Assembly: GCA_900550415.1 (NCBI GenBank)
Contig: URSO01000015.1
Span: 1 to 35,629, forward strand
Direction: 5' to 3'
DNA: 35,629 nucleotides
From: an uncultured Collinsella sp.
GTDB taxonomy: Bacteria; Actinomycetota; Coriobacteriia; Coriobacteriales; Coriobacteriaceae
In this document: piece after piece, positions 1-8,476 of the stretch
How positions within the stretch are numbered: position 1 is the first letter of the stretch
Layout: every line of letters begins with the position of its first letter
The notes under the pieces: model-generated
Told to the model about the DNA's origin: nothing
Database searches by the model: none
What the model saw: only the letters and a program-made list of their open reading frames with translations
Translations under genes and position numbers: made by a program

Positions 1-637
1 CGCCCAGGCCGGGGCCGGGGAACGGCTGGCGCTCGACCATGTTCTCGGGCAGGCCGAGCTCGCGACCCACAACGCGCACCTCGTCCTTGTACAGCAGCTT
101 GACGGGCTCGCAGAGCTCAAACTGCAGGTCCTCGGGCAGGCCGCCCACGTTGTGGTGAGCCTTCACGCCGTCCTGGGACTCCAGAATGTCGGGATAGATG
201 GTGCCCTGGGCGAGGAAGCTGACCTCGTCGCCAACCTTACGGGCCTCCTCCTCGAACACGCGGATAAACTCGGCGCCGATGATTTTGCGCTTGGCCTCGG
301 GCTCGTCGATGTCGACGAGCTTGTCGAGGAAGCGGTCGGTGGCGTCCACATAGACCAGGTTGGCGTCCATCTGGTTCTGGAACACGTCGACGACCTGCTC
401 GCTCTCGCCCTTGCGCATCAGGCCGTGGTTCACATGCACGCAGATGAGTTGCTTGCCGATAGCCTTGATGAGCAGCGCCGCGACAACAGAGCTGTCAACG
501 CCACCGGAAAGGGCCAGCAGGACCTTCTTGTCGCCAATCTGCTCGCGGATTGCAGTGACCTGCTCATCGATGAACACCTGAGCAAGTTCGGGAGTGGTGA
601 TACGCACCATATCGTCGGGACGCTTGTTGGGATCCAT
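1..637 (-). CDS. guaA: GMP synthase, ATP-pyrophosphatase part (3' end outside the window)
   Basis: Makes GMP from XMP, ATP and ammonia or glutamine-derived nitrogen in the last step of guanine nucleotide synthesis. The minus strand from the ATG at 637 reads MDPNKRPDDMVRIT, then the PP-loop LSGGVDSS (about residues 44-51), then QGTIYPDILES, KAHHNVGGLPE, KDEVRVVGRELGLPE and PFPGPGLG, all hallmarks of the GuaA synthetase domain. An AAGGAG site lies just upstream, so this start is well supported. The class I glutamine amidotransferase domain that normally occupies the first 190 or so residues is absent, so this is a stand-alone synthetase subunit or one that uses ammonia. The PPi-binding loop is complete; the dimerisation domain would lie left of the window. 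Identification is firm; whether a separate glutaminase subunit exists cannot be seen here. Confidence 0.93.
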   Translation of the reverse strand, partial: MDPNKRPDDMVRITTPELAQVFIDEQVTAIREQIGDKKVLLALSGGVDSSVVAALLIKAIGKQLICVHVNHGLMRKGESEQVVDVFQNQMDANLVYVDATDRFLDKLVDIDEPEAKRKIIGAEFIRVFEEEARKVGDEVSFLAQGTIYPDILESQDGVKAHHNVGGLPEDLQFELCEPVKLLYKDEVRVVGRELGLPENMVERQPFPGPGLG

Positions 638-665
638 GCAGAGCTCCTTTTCGGTTCGATGGGAG

Positions 666-709
666 TGCGTTGCACGTATGCAAACGCACCGTCATATGAC
701 CTCATTATA
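666..709 (-). promoter_or_regulatory. Promoter and palindromic leader of the GMP synthase gene
   Basis: On the minus strand a perfect TATAAT lies at 709-704, about 70 bases upstream of the guaA start, with only a weak -35 (TGGGAA at 732-727). Just downstream, 688-666 forms an imperfect palindrome, TGCGTTTGCA, tacg, TGCAACGCA, which could be a transcription-factor operator or a leader hairpin. Its half-site resembles the GCAAACG core of purine-repressor-type (LacI family) operators, but that link is only a resemblance. Confidence 0.45.
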
Positions 710-787
710 TGCAGAGCGAGGTTCGTTTCCCATCGCTGCGACGAAGCTTTTTGCAGGGGTGGCAATTTTTCCTAATGTCGAGGTCAG

Positions 788-898
788 CTAGGCTTCGGTA
801 GCCACCTTGGGAGCATCGCCAATAGACTCTTCCTTTATACGTTCGGCATAATCGTAGGCGATACCCACAAATTCCAGTCCCGAGCAACAGGAGTACAA
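788..898 (-). CDS. Possible 36-residue small protein or gene remnant
   Basis: A minus-strand frame from TTG at 898 to TAG at 788 encodes a well-balanced peptide with the stretches CCSGLEFVGIAYDYAERIKE and ESIGDAPKVATEA. Its composition is more protein-like than the other frames here, and it sits exactly in the gap between the guaA promoter and the regulator gene starting at 899, back to back with it. There is no good ribosome binding site and a stop lies two codons before the TTG. It may be a small gene, the degraded end of an older gene, or chance. I do not recognise it. Confidence 0.22.
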   Translation of the reverse strand: MYSCCSGLEFVGIAYDYAERIKEESIGDAPKVATEA

Positions 899-1939
899 TT
901 GCTGCTAATGTTGCCACCTGATGGGAGATGGAAGATGGACTGCGATGGCTACCCATGCGTTCCCATGCCGTTGATGTGTACCGCCTTTGTGCCGGGGCAG
1001 ATTGACGCTGCGGTTGCAGGCATTTCCGACCCCGATTCGCGCGCCATTGCCACGGCAGAAGCGCTGTACTTTCGCGGACAGGCCACCCTCGCCGCCGAGA
1101 CAGCACGCCCCCATCTTGACGCCACCGACCCCGCACTGCGCTATTCCGCATGCTTTATCTGCGGATATGCCAGTCTGTCGCTCAACCGTATCGCCGATGC
1201 CCGCCGTTGCCTTGCGGGCATCCTCGATACGCCAACTGACGAGGAATCACCCGCCGTCCACGCCACGCATATCCTGTTCGCCTCGGCCGCGAGCGTCCTG
1301 CTGCACTTGCCTTCCCCGTATTCCGCCGAAGAGTTTTATCCGCTTGCGGCGCATCTGCCCGAAGGCCTGCGCCTGTTCGCCAGCTACGTGATGGCGCATG
1401 CCCTGTACCTGCGCGGCGAATATGGCCGCAGTCTGGGCATGGCGGAAAACGCCCTGATCATGAAACAGGGAAGTTATCCGATCTCGGAACTGTTCCTGCA
1501 CCTGGCAGCTTCCATGGCATGCATGAGCCTCAAGGACATCGACGCCGCAAAAACGCACTTCGGAGCCGCTTGGGACATTGCGCGCCCCGACGGCCCTATC
1601 GAGCTCATCGGCGAGCACCACGGCCTTTTGCAGGGGCTTATCGAGGCATGCCTAAAAACGCAATACCCTGACGACTTCGCGCGCATCATCGAGATCACGT
1701 ACCGCTTCAGCTACGGCTGGCGGCGCATCCACAACCCCGATTCGGGCGAGGATGTGGCCGACGATCTAACGACCACGGAGTTCACCATGGCCATGCTCGC
1801 CTGCCGTGGGTGGACCAATGCCGAAATCGCTCGTCATATGGGTGTGTCGCCGGGCACCGTCAAAAACCGACTATCCGGCGTATACGCAAAGCTTGGCATC
1901 GGCACACGCGCCGAACTGGTCGCGCATATGTTGCGTTAG
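899..1939 (+). CDS. LuxR-type transcriptional regulator
   Basis: Probable DNA-binding regulator of 346 residues. The last 58 residues (DLTTTEFTMAMLACRGWTNAEIARHMGVSPGTVKNRL and on to the end) are a classic LuxR/GerE helix-turn-helix, including the NAEIA and GTVKNRL recognition elements. The first 280 or so residues are alanine-rich and helical, with TPR-like character, and carry no ATPase motif, so it is not a full MalT-type STAND protein. The TTG at 899 has AGGAG five bases upstream. An alternative ATG at 935 follows GGGAGA and would shorten the protein by 12 residues. It lies 157 bases upstream of the large exported protein on the same strand and is a natural candidate for its regulator. 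That link is inferred from position only. Confidence 0.82.
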   Translation: MLLMLPPDGRWKMDCDGYPCVPMPLMCTAFVPGQIDAAVAGISDPDSRAIATAEALYFRGQATLAAETARPHLDATDPALRYSACFICGYASLSLNRIADARRCLAGILDTPTDEESPAVHATHILFASAASVLLHLPSPYSAEEFYPLAAHLPEGLRLFASYVMAHALYLRGEYGRSLGMAENALIMKQGSYPISELFLHLAASMACMSLKDIDAAKTHFGAAWDIARPDGPIELIGEHHGLLQGLIEACLKTQYPDDFARIIEITYRFSYGWRRIHNPDSGEDVADDLTTTEFTMAMLACRGWTNAEIARHMGVSPGTVKNRLSGVYAKLGIGTRAELVAHMLR

Positions 1940-2095
1940 CGACCGGGCTGCCAAGCGCATCGAACGCGCTCCGGGGCCTGGCGCTTTCGCGCGCTCAAAT
2001 TGGACATTTTGGCCCTCGAACGGCACTACCGCCACGGGGCACCTTCTCGCAAAATTGGATTATTTCCTCCGATGTTTGCGGGATGGGAGCCAAAG

Positions 2096-5000
2096 ATGCT
2101 TGATCGCCGTTCGTTACTTGTTGCCGGAGCGTCCTCGCTGGCGAGCATTATGTTGCCGCGCGTGCCGGGAAGCGCAAACGCCTTCATATTGCCGTTCGCG
2201 CCCACCGCAGCCTATGCCGACGAAAAAGATCCCTTCAGGGTGCTCGTTCTCTCGCGCACCATGTTTGGTGTGGTCGTGGTCGACGTCGCCAATAAGAATA
2301 CGCCCATCGCAGGTGCCCAGGTCACGCTCGCATCGCGCTATGCCGCAGACAAGCAGCTCACCGCCACGACCGATGACGAGGGCACGGCTATCTTTGAGGT
2401 CGCGCCGCTTTCGGAAGGCTACGTGGACGAGGCAACGCTCCTTGACGCGTACGACTTTAACGGCGGCATCTCCATTAGCATGGCGGGCTACCGTGATGTC
2501 GAGATTCCCCTCGCGCGTATCCAGGGCGGCACCGCCATAGCCGCGCCCACACGTCCGCTCTCCGACGGCGAGCCGTACTTCCGCCAGCTCACGTTCGACG
2601 AATGGGACATCCAGTACGCCGACGCCACGTTTATGGCAATGCCAGCGGACGAAGCAGCAGACGACCAACCCGACACGCACGCCTTTACCGTTCAGGCACA
2701 TCTGCCACAGGGCGGGCAGGCAACATTGCATATCAATAAAGTGATGCCCGCTGCGGGCAGCTCACCCGAAACCGTCACGCAGATTGGCCAAGTCAAGGCC
2801 AGCGCATCGGGCGCGGATAATCTGGCGACGTTCACGCTCGAAGACAAGTTCCTCGATGCAGCGTCGAGCCTTCTGGAAGAAGGATGCAAGTTACGCTTTG
2901 TCCTCGACTACCAGGGCAAGACCTATACACTCTCCTCCCCCATGGCCGTTGTCACTGCGCCGGCCGCAAAGGCGGAATCGGGCTCGACCACTATCGTCCC
3001 CACTACCATGGACCAAGAGATCACTCCGTTTGATTTCCCCGCGGCGTTTCCCGGCATCGGCGGCAATAAGTTCACGTGCTGGATGCCCACATTTCCAATC
3101 CTCTTCGATTTCTCGTTTGCTGGATACGTGCTGTTTGGCGGAGGATACAAACCAGCCAGCTATATGAACGATTCGGGCAACCCTGATCCGGAATACTGGA
3201 AGAAATCGCCGCGCGAGTCGGGCGCCAAGCAGGCAAACCGCTACCTCGACGAGATGGAGGGGAAGTGGAATCAGTACAAGAGTATGAGTGCCGGTTCGGG
3301 TACCGATCCAAGAAACACCAAGCTCCTTCGCCACCATTGCACACTGCTGTTCACGATGGATATCGCCACACAGCTGTACGGCTCGCTTGCCTACGATTGG
3401 ATGGGCAAAACCTGGGGCGACAACAACGACCCCGCATACGGCAATATTAAGGCCCTCTTCCAGGTAAGAACCGACCTCAATTGGACCGAGCAGTTTACCC
3501 TAGGACCGGTGCCGTTTTTCCTAAACGTCAACCCCTGGGTGCTGGCAAAACTGGCGCTCGCCGTGGGTGCCCACACACACGGCAGCGGCGCGGCGTTTTT
3601 TAAAAACATTTCGCTCGACTATTCAAACACGTCGGGCTCGTTCACCATCCAGATCGGGCTTGCCGTCACCTTTGGCGCCGGCGTTGCAGGCGTCGCTTCG
3701 TCTGCCGTGCGCGGCGCCGCATCCCTCACGCTGTTCATTGGGTACGAGAAGGCAGATGGACACCAGCTTCCGCGACTGCGTGTAGGTGCAGACGTCGATG
3801 TCGATGTGATACTCCAGTTCGTAATGTTCAAGTGGACCACCAAGGCTTGGTCGGGGTCGTGGCCCACACTCCTCGATTCGTGGAATATGTCGGTGAACAA
3901 TGGCAACCAGTATGTGCTCCAGCGCTCTGAGCTCGCATTGGGTGGAGATACGCCTTACACGTTGGATGCCTGCTTCGGCACGCCCGGCAACATCGAGGCG
4001 GGCGGCGTGCCGCAATTTATCGCATCGGCCACCATCGTCACCAACGCCGAGCTGCTCGCACGCGCCGAGGTTAAGGCCACTGCCGTAAACGCCGCGCCTG
4101 TCGTGCGCGATTGGGATCAAGCGGTCAGGCGCATTGAGCTCGAGGCGGATGCAGAAAGCGACGACACGGGACAGATCGAGCATTTCGTCCATGCACTGAT
4201 AGAGAACGACGAAAACGCCGCGCCGATGTATGCGTACACCCATATCGGGCAGGCGAAGGACGCCGCTGCGGACCCCAACGCCAATTCTGCCGGCGTGTCG
4301 GAAGACGAGCGTGGCGGTATCAAGCCCTCGAACGACAACGTGCTGTTTACTGGCGTGCTCAGCGAAGCCCACATGAAGCTGGCAATGATTGCCGGCGTAG
4401 AATGCCTGTTCCGTATCGCCTCGGTGTGCTACGGCGACAATGGCCGCTCGCGCCTGGTGGTGCACACAAGGGCAAACGGCACGTGGTCCGCCCCCACGCC
4501 CGTGGACTTCCCCCTTGGGTTTGGCGAGGGCGACGTGGAGCGCGACGGCATATACGATTACGACTTCGACGTGGTGGAATATACGGACGGGAGGGGAAAC
4601 CAGGACGCCTACGTGCTGCTGGTCTCGGGCGAGCGCCCCGACGGCGACAACACCCTTTTCGATACGGCAAGCACAGCCGGCATACTGTCCGTCGTGCGCC
4701 TGCGCATAAGTAATGACGAGACCCGCGTGGTGTCGCATACGTCATGGCGCAGCATCTCGCGCGGCCGCCTGCAAGAGGATGGCTACCATTGCCTGCAGTG
4801 CCCACGTATCACGGTGGGCAAGACGCTGGTCGACGGGCGCCTGTCGGGTGCCTACCTCCACCGCCGCGAAACCACCGCAGAAAAGGCGCTCGGCAGCGAG
4901 GCTGAGGTTGCGCTGGAGTGCTTTACCCTGTGGTCGGACGTTTCGGGCGACAGCCTGACGTTCCGCCAAGTTCTCCGCTTTCCGCAAGCACCGTCGAGTA

Positions 5001-6463
5001 TCGAGCTGGGCGAGCCCGAGAATATCAACGGCAAAATGGTGGTGCCCGTTGCATACGAGACCGCAGACGGTTGCGGCTGCGCTTCGTACGCCGTGATTGG
5101 CCAGTCTATCGCGGGCTGGGGCGTTATGCCGCCGGACGCCGCGGTGCCCCACGCGGTGCCGTGGCCACAACATTCGGGCTTTTTGGCAACCGTCAACGAG
5201 CAACTGCAGCATATTACTTGGACGCGAGGCGCATCGGCATTTGCAACGCAGCCCGTGGGTGCCGCAGGCTGTGGCCCGGCATCGTTTAGCGTAAGCAACA
5301 ACGGCAGGTGCGTGCTCTATGTGGAGAACACCGATGGCAAGGTTGGACAAACCTACGACGAAGAAGGCAACCCGGTAGCAGTGATGGGCAAGCACTTCCG
5401 CATCTTCGCCAGCACCTTGGCACGCGATTTGTTCACGGAGCCGTTCGTGATGTGCGAGCTGGACCATCCCGTCGATCAGATAACGACTTTTTTGACGTCG
5501 GAAGGCATGCTCTCCGCGCTCGCCACGCACATTGTGAGCGCGGAGAAGAGCGAGGCAGAGCTGCACGGCATCGAAGTACCCTTGGTGGCATGTGCCACTC
5601 CGACGGGCGCGGTCGCCACCTCGGGCGCAGTGGTGCCCGGAGCAGCAGGCGAATCCTTCATGGTCACGGTGCGAAACGACGGCAACACCTTGCTGACCGC
5701 CGGCACGATCGATCTGTATCGAGAGGGCTCCAGCCAGCCGTTCTCCAGCGCATCCATCGGATTCGGAGTGAACGCACGTATGGCATCGATCTACGATCCA
5801 GAGCTTGCCGAGGACGCTTCGGCCAACGACATGGCACACGTGAAGTACGCACTCGAGACGCTGGGCGAACATTTTGCGACGCACCCGCTGGTAGCCGACA
5901 ACGGCAACGCCGTGCTGGCACCGGGTTGCACGGCACAGTTCCGCATGAGCTTCGCCATCCCCGAGAGCTGGAGCGACGAAGTGGGCAAACGCGTAACGCT
6001 GTATGCGAAGGCACGTAATCTGGTGGCGCTCGATCCCGTAACGTTCGAGGAAATTCGACCGGGCGCAAACTCGACGCTTGGCGCCGTACTGCACGAGCTT
6101 CATGTGCCCGACGCGGCATACGAACGCTCAGAAGTTCAGGTCGGCGTATGCGACAGCGCGGATACGACAGGACTTCACGACGCCCCGATGACAGCAGACG
6201 GCGATGGTAGCTCGAGTGGCGGCGCTACTGACGAGGGCAGCGGCTCCGGCGGAAGCAGCTCCGGCAGCGGCAAGGACCACGGCAATAGCAAGCGCTCCGG
6301 AAAAGCGGGCGCGCTTGCGGGCACGGGCGATGTCAACGCTCCCCTTACGGCAGCCGCTTCAGCACTCGCCGCGGCAGGCGCCGGCCTCGTCGCCTACAGC
6401 GCCCGCCGCACGGCGCTCGAAACCGACACCGCCAATGAGGTCAATTCGGATAGGCCTCGCTAG
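2096..6463 (+). CDS. Giant exported surface protein: Tat-type signal, LAXTG sorting motif
   Basis: Exported protein of 1455 residues, function unknown. The start is the ATG at 2096, which has GGGAG six bases upstream; the frame is open further upstream but without support. The N-terminus carries twin arginines (DRRSLLVAG, residues 3-11), a hydrophobic stretch and a likely cleavage site AYA-DEKD near residue 41, which fits a Tat signal. Residues about 55-110 (PIAGAQVTLASRY to GTAIFEV) look like a carboxypeptidase-regulatory or Ig-like beta domain. The middle is long, beta-rich and aromatic. The C-terminus has a Gly/Ser linker, then LAGTG at 1407-1411, an Ala-rich hydrophobic stretch, SARR and a polar tail. 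LAXTG is the motif known for class E sortases of high-GC Gram-positives, so the protein is probably anchored to the wall. The tail after the arginines is longer than usual. Confidence 0.8.
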   Translation: MLDRRSLLVAGASSLASIMLPRVPGSANAFILPFAPTAAYADEKDPFRVLVLSRTMFGVVVVDVANKNTPIAGAQVTLASRYAADKQLTATTDDEGTAIFEVAPLSEGYVDEATLLDAYDFNGGISISMAGYRDVEIPLARIQGGTAIAAPTRPLSDGEPYFRQLTFDEWDIQYADATFMAMPADEAADDQPDTHAFTVQAHLPQGGQATLHINKVMPAAGSSPETVTQIGQVKASASGADNLATFTLEDKFLDAASSLLEEGCKLRFVLDYQGKTYTLSSPMAVVTAPAAKAESGSTTIVPTTMDQEITPFDFPAAFPGIGGNKFTCWMPTFPILFDFSFAGYVLFGGGYKPASYMNDSGNPDPEYWKKSPRESGAKQANRYLDEMEGKWNQYKSMSAGSGTDPRNTKLLRHHCTLLFTMDIATQLYGSLAYDWMGKTWGDNNDPAYGNIKALFQVRTDLNWTEQFTLGPVPFFLNVNPWVLAKLALAVGAHTHGSGAAFFKNISLDYSNTSGSFTIQIGLAVTFGAGVAGVASSAVRGAASLTLFIGYEKADGHQLPRLRVGADVDVDVILQFVMFKWTTKAWSGSWPTLLDSWNMSVNNGNQYVLQRSELALGGDTPYTLDACFGTPGNIEAGGVPQFIASATIVTNAELLARAEVKATAVNAAPVVRDWDQAVRRIELEADAESDDTGQIEHFVHALIENDENAAPMYAYTHIGQAKDAAADPNANSAGVSEDERGGIKPSNDNVLFTGVLSEAHMKLAMIAGVECLFRIASVCYGDNGRSRLVVHTRANGTWSAPTPVDFPLGFGEGDVERDGIYDYDFDVVEYTDGRGNQDAYVLLVSGERPDGDNTLFDTASTAGILSVVRLRISNDETRVVSHTSWRSISRGRLQEDGYHCLQCPRITVGKTLVDGRLSGAYLHRRETTAEKALGSEAEVALECFTLWSDVSGDSLTFRQVLRFPQAPSSIELGEPENINGKMVVPVAYETADGCGCASYAVIGQSIAGWGVMPPDAAVPHAVPWPQHSGFLATVNEQLQHITWTRGASAFATQPVGAAGCGPASFSVSNNGRCVLYVENTDGKVGQTYDEEGNPVAVMGKHFRIFASTLARDLFTEPFVMCELDHPVDQITTFLTSEGMLSALATHIVSAEKSEAELHGIEVPLVACATPTGAVATSGAVVPGAAGESFMVTVRNDGNTLLTAGTIDLYREGSSQPFSSASIGFGVNARMASIYDPELAEDASANDMAHVKYALETLGEHFATHPLVADNGNAVLAPGCTAQFRMSFAIPESWSDEVGKRVTLYAKARNLVALDPVTFEEIRPGANSTLGAVLHELHVPDAAYERSEVQVGVCDSADTTGLHDAPMTADGDGSSSGGATDEGSGSGGSSSGSGKDHGNSKRSGKAGALAGTGDVNAPLTAAASALAAAGAGLVAYSARRTALETDTANEVNSDRPR

Positions 6464-6512
6464 CTCCTACTTACTTTTGTGAGAGGCGCTGACTCGGCTA
6501 ATCGAACATCAA

Positions 6513-6548
6513 AATGGGCTGGTTCTGGATACCCAGAGCCGGCCCATT
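6513..6548. terminator. Hairpin terminator between convergent genes
   Basis: A stem AATGGGC-GG-TCTGG pairs with CCAGA-CC-GCCCATT around a short loop, with A residues before and TAAAT shortly after. It lies between the end of the exported protein gene (plus) and the end of the small membrane protein gene (minus), and so probably serves both. Confidence 0.65.
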
Positions 6549-6553
6549 GCGCA

Positions 6554-6802
6554 TTAAATGTCGTCTGAGGAGTCGAGTTCAGCCTCGAGCTTGGCGCGGC
6601 GTCTTTTCGCCGTGAAAAACGTTACGCACAGGACGGCAAACGTGGCCGCGAAAATCGTCGCTCCGCAGAACACGCCCGTGGCCAGGTTCGCCAACCAAAA
6701 GACGCTTTCGAGCGGTACGATCTGCGCCTCAGCGACACAGCGCATTGCGGCAATAACAAGCGCGAACGCGGCGCTTATGGAAACCATGTTCGCCATCGCC
6801 AT
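6554..6802 (-). CDS. Small membrane protein, two predicted helices
   Basis: Hypothetical protein of 82 residues. It has two hydrophobic segments (about residues 5-22, SISAAFALVIAAM, and 34-62, FWLANLATGVFCGATIFAATFAVLCVTFF), then a strongly basic AKRRRAKLE and an acidic tail, which places the C-terminus in the cytoplasm by the positive-inside rule. Start choice among ATG 6802, 6796 and 6787 is unclear because none has a good ribosome binding site. It is divergent from the ATPase gene at 6942, and the ACTCGG operator array lies between them, so both may share regulation. No family recognised. Confidence 0.6.
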   Translation of the reverse strand: MAMANMVSISAAFALVIAAMRCVAEAQIVPLESVFWLANLATGVFCGATIFAATFAVLCVTFFTAKRRRAKLEAELDSSDDI

Positions 6803-6837
6803 GTGGACATAACAATTTCGATTCGCTATTCAAACTT

Positions 6838-6939
6838 ACTCGGACAGAACCGACTCGGTTTTGTCCGAGTAAACTCGAGCATAAACTTGTTCATGCGATA
6901 CAATTAACTCGGACAAAACCGAGTCGGAAGGAACCGAGT
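6838..6939. promoter_or_regulatory. Operator array of ACTCGG / CCGAGT half-sites with a -10 box
   Basis: The 33-base stretch 6838-6870 is a near-perfect palindrome with arms ACTCGGACAGAACCGA and TCGGTTTTGTCCGAGT. A second palindrome, ACTCGG-ACAAAA-CCGAGT, occupies 6907-6924, and a further CCGAGT half-site lies at 6934-6939, next to the ribosome binding site. Between them TACAAT at 6899-6904 is a likely -10 for the ATPase gene. Half-sites therefore flank and cover the promoter and start region, an arrangement typical of repression. The regulator is not identified. Confidence 0.6.
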
Positions 6940-6941
6940 AA

Positions 6942-8324
6942 GTGGAATTCATTGGCAGGGAGCTTGAACTCGCCCGTATTAAGAAAACACTCAATGCGCC
7001 CGAGCAGCGCAATGTTCTCATTTACGGAAGGCGTCGCGTCGGCAAAAGTGAGCTCATCAAGCAGGCGCTAACCGATTTATCGGACGTCGCAACGATCTAT
7101 TACGAGTGCCGCCAAACCTCCGAGGCAGACAACCTCGAGAGTCTGTCCGCCCTTGCTGCTGAAGCGCTAAGCTTTCCTCCGCTCGCCTTCACGGGCATCC
7201 GCGAGCTCATCGAATTTCTGTTTGCCCAAGCCAAAGACAAGAACATTACCCTCGTTCTCGACGAATACCCCTACTTGAGAGATGCGGTTAAAGGCTTAGA
7301 CAGCATTCTCCAGACCTCAATCGACGCTCACAGGGAAGACTCACGTTTAAACATTGTCCTGTGCGGCTCCTATGTTGAGATTATGAAATCTCTCATCGAG
7401 CATGAAAGCCCCCTCTACGGGCGAATTGATCTCGCGCTTGAGCTTAAGCCCATGGATTACTTTGACGCTGCAAAGTTCTATCCCGCGTTCTCACCCGAGG
7501 ACAAGGTGCGGCTCTATAGCGTTTTTGGCGGCATCCCCTTTTACAATCGCCTCATCGATCAGTCCCAAAGCGTACGCGACAATATCATCGAGCTCGTCAC
7601 AGAACCTGGCGCCCGCTTAGAAAGCGAAGTACCGTCCTATCTCAACGCCGAGATCTCGAAGATGACCAACGCCAACGAAGTTTTCGGGGCTCTCGCACAA
7701 GGTTACTCCCGTTGGGGGGACGTGCTGGCACAGTCGCACGTCTCGAGCGGTCCGGCCATGGCAGACGTACTCGACAAGCTCATGTCACTCGAAATCGTCC
7801 AAAAGCGTGCACCCATCAACGACCCTACGAATAAGCGCAAGTCTGGCTACTTTGTGGTGGACCCACTTTCGCTCTTTTACTATCGCTACGTCTTCCGCAA
7901 TGCTTCTGCGCGTCAGCTGCTCGACCCGGAAGTCTTCTATGATCGTCACGTCTCCCAAGACTTCGAGGAAAACTACACTCCACATATGTTCGAGGAGATC
8001 TGCCGTCAATACCTCGTACGGCAAAACAGGACTGGCAAGATCGAACCGGCTTTCGATGCCATAGGCAAGTACTGGTACGACGATCCCGCAAACAAAACGA
8101 GCGGCGAATTCGATGTGGTAACGCAAGACCCCGAGGGCTACGCATTCTACGAAGCAAAGTTCCGCAAATCCCCCGTCACGCAAAAAATGGTCGACGAGGA
8201 AATCACCCAAGTCGAGGCAACGGGGCTCAAGTGCCATCGCTACGGATTCTTCTCCCGTTCGGGCTTCGAAGCTGACGAAAGCGATCGAACCGTCTTCATC
8301 GACCTGCCGCAGATGTTTGAATAG
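6942..8324 (+). CDS. AAA-type ATPase of the archaeal-ATPase/DUF234 group
   Basis: Protein of 460 residues that starts with GTG at 6942 behind GGAAGGA. It opens with FIGRELELARI, the usual start of this group, then Walker A GRRRVGKS (29-36) and Walker B LVLDEYPYL (about 104-112). A winged-helix-like middle part follows, and then a C-terminal region (about 300-460) with FYYRYVF, GEFDVV and FYEAKFRK that matches the DUF234 nuclease-like fold (D and ExK residues spaced as in PD-(D/E)XK enzymes). Members are widespread in anaerobes and archaea; their role is poorly known and is often suggested to involve mobile DNA or toxin-like activity. It stands alone with its own operator-rich promoter, which is unusual for a housekeeping ATPase. 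Confidence 0.8.
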   Translation: MEFIGRELELARIKKTLNAPEQRNVLIYGRRRVGKSELIKQALTDLSDVATIYYECRQTSEADNLESLSALAAEALSFPPLAFTGIRELIEFLFAQAKDKNITLVLDEYPYLRDAVKGLDSILQTSIDAHREDSRLNIVLCGSYVEIMKSLIEHESPLYGRIDLALELKPMDYFDAAKFYPAFSPEDKVRLYSVFGGIPFYNRLIDQSQSVRDNIIELVTEPGARLESEVPSYLNAEISKMTNANEVFGALAQGYSRWGDVLAQSHVSSGPAMADVLDKLMSLEIVQKRAPINDPTNKRKSGYFVVDPLSLFYYRYVFRNASARQLLDPEVFYDRHVSQDFEENYTPHMFEEICRQYLVRQNRTGKIEPAFDAIGKYWYDDPANKTSGEFDVVTQDPEGYAFYEAKFRKSPVTQKMVDEEITQVEATGLKCHRYGFFSRSGFEADESDRTVFIDLPQMFE

Positions 8325-8361
8325 GACAGACCCCACCCGCATCCCAAGCATCCATTATCTA

Positions 8362-8379
8362 ATCGAACTATTGTTCGAT
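8362..8379. promoter_or_regulatory. LexA/SOS-type box
   Basis: ATCGAAC-TATT-GTTCGAT is a perfect 7-bp inverted repeat with a 4-base spacer. It matches the Gram-positive LexA box pattern CGAAC-N4-GTTCG. It ends 14 bases upstream of the proposed -35 element of the topoisomerase operon. No other copy of this pattern was noticed in the window. Confidence 0.7.
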
Positions 8380-8393
8380 GGAATTCGTGTTGG

Positions 8394-8422
8394 TTGGAAT
8401 CGCCCAAGGCCTGGGCTATGCT
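8394..8422 (+). promoter_or_regulatory. Promoter of the topoisomerase operon
   Basis: TTGGAA at 8394-8399 and TATGCT at 8417-8422 are separated by 17 bases, directly downstream of the LexA-type box and about 55 bases upstream of the ParE-like start codon. Confidence 0.5.
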
Positions 8423-8476
8423 ACCTTGACTATCTATATGACTAAAACGCAGCAAAGGAGCACCGAGAGAGCGAGT

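Noticed and set aside
637..760. Purine riboswitch before the GMP synthase gene
   Set aside because: The conserved purine aptamer core could not be found; only a simple palindrome and a -10 box are visible.
2000..2095. Longer N-terminus for the giant exported protein
   Set aside because: It would bury the twin-arginine signal behind 32 extra residues, and it lacks a ribosome binding site.
4742..6103. Minus-strand open frame of 453 codons inside the exported protein gene
   Set aside because: His/Arg/Cys-rich antisense mirror of the long beta-rich protein; no start signal.
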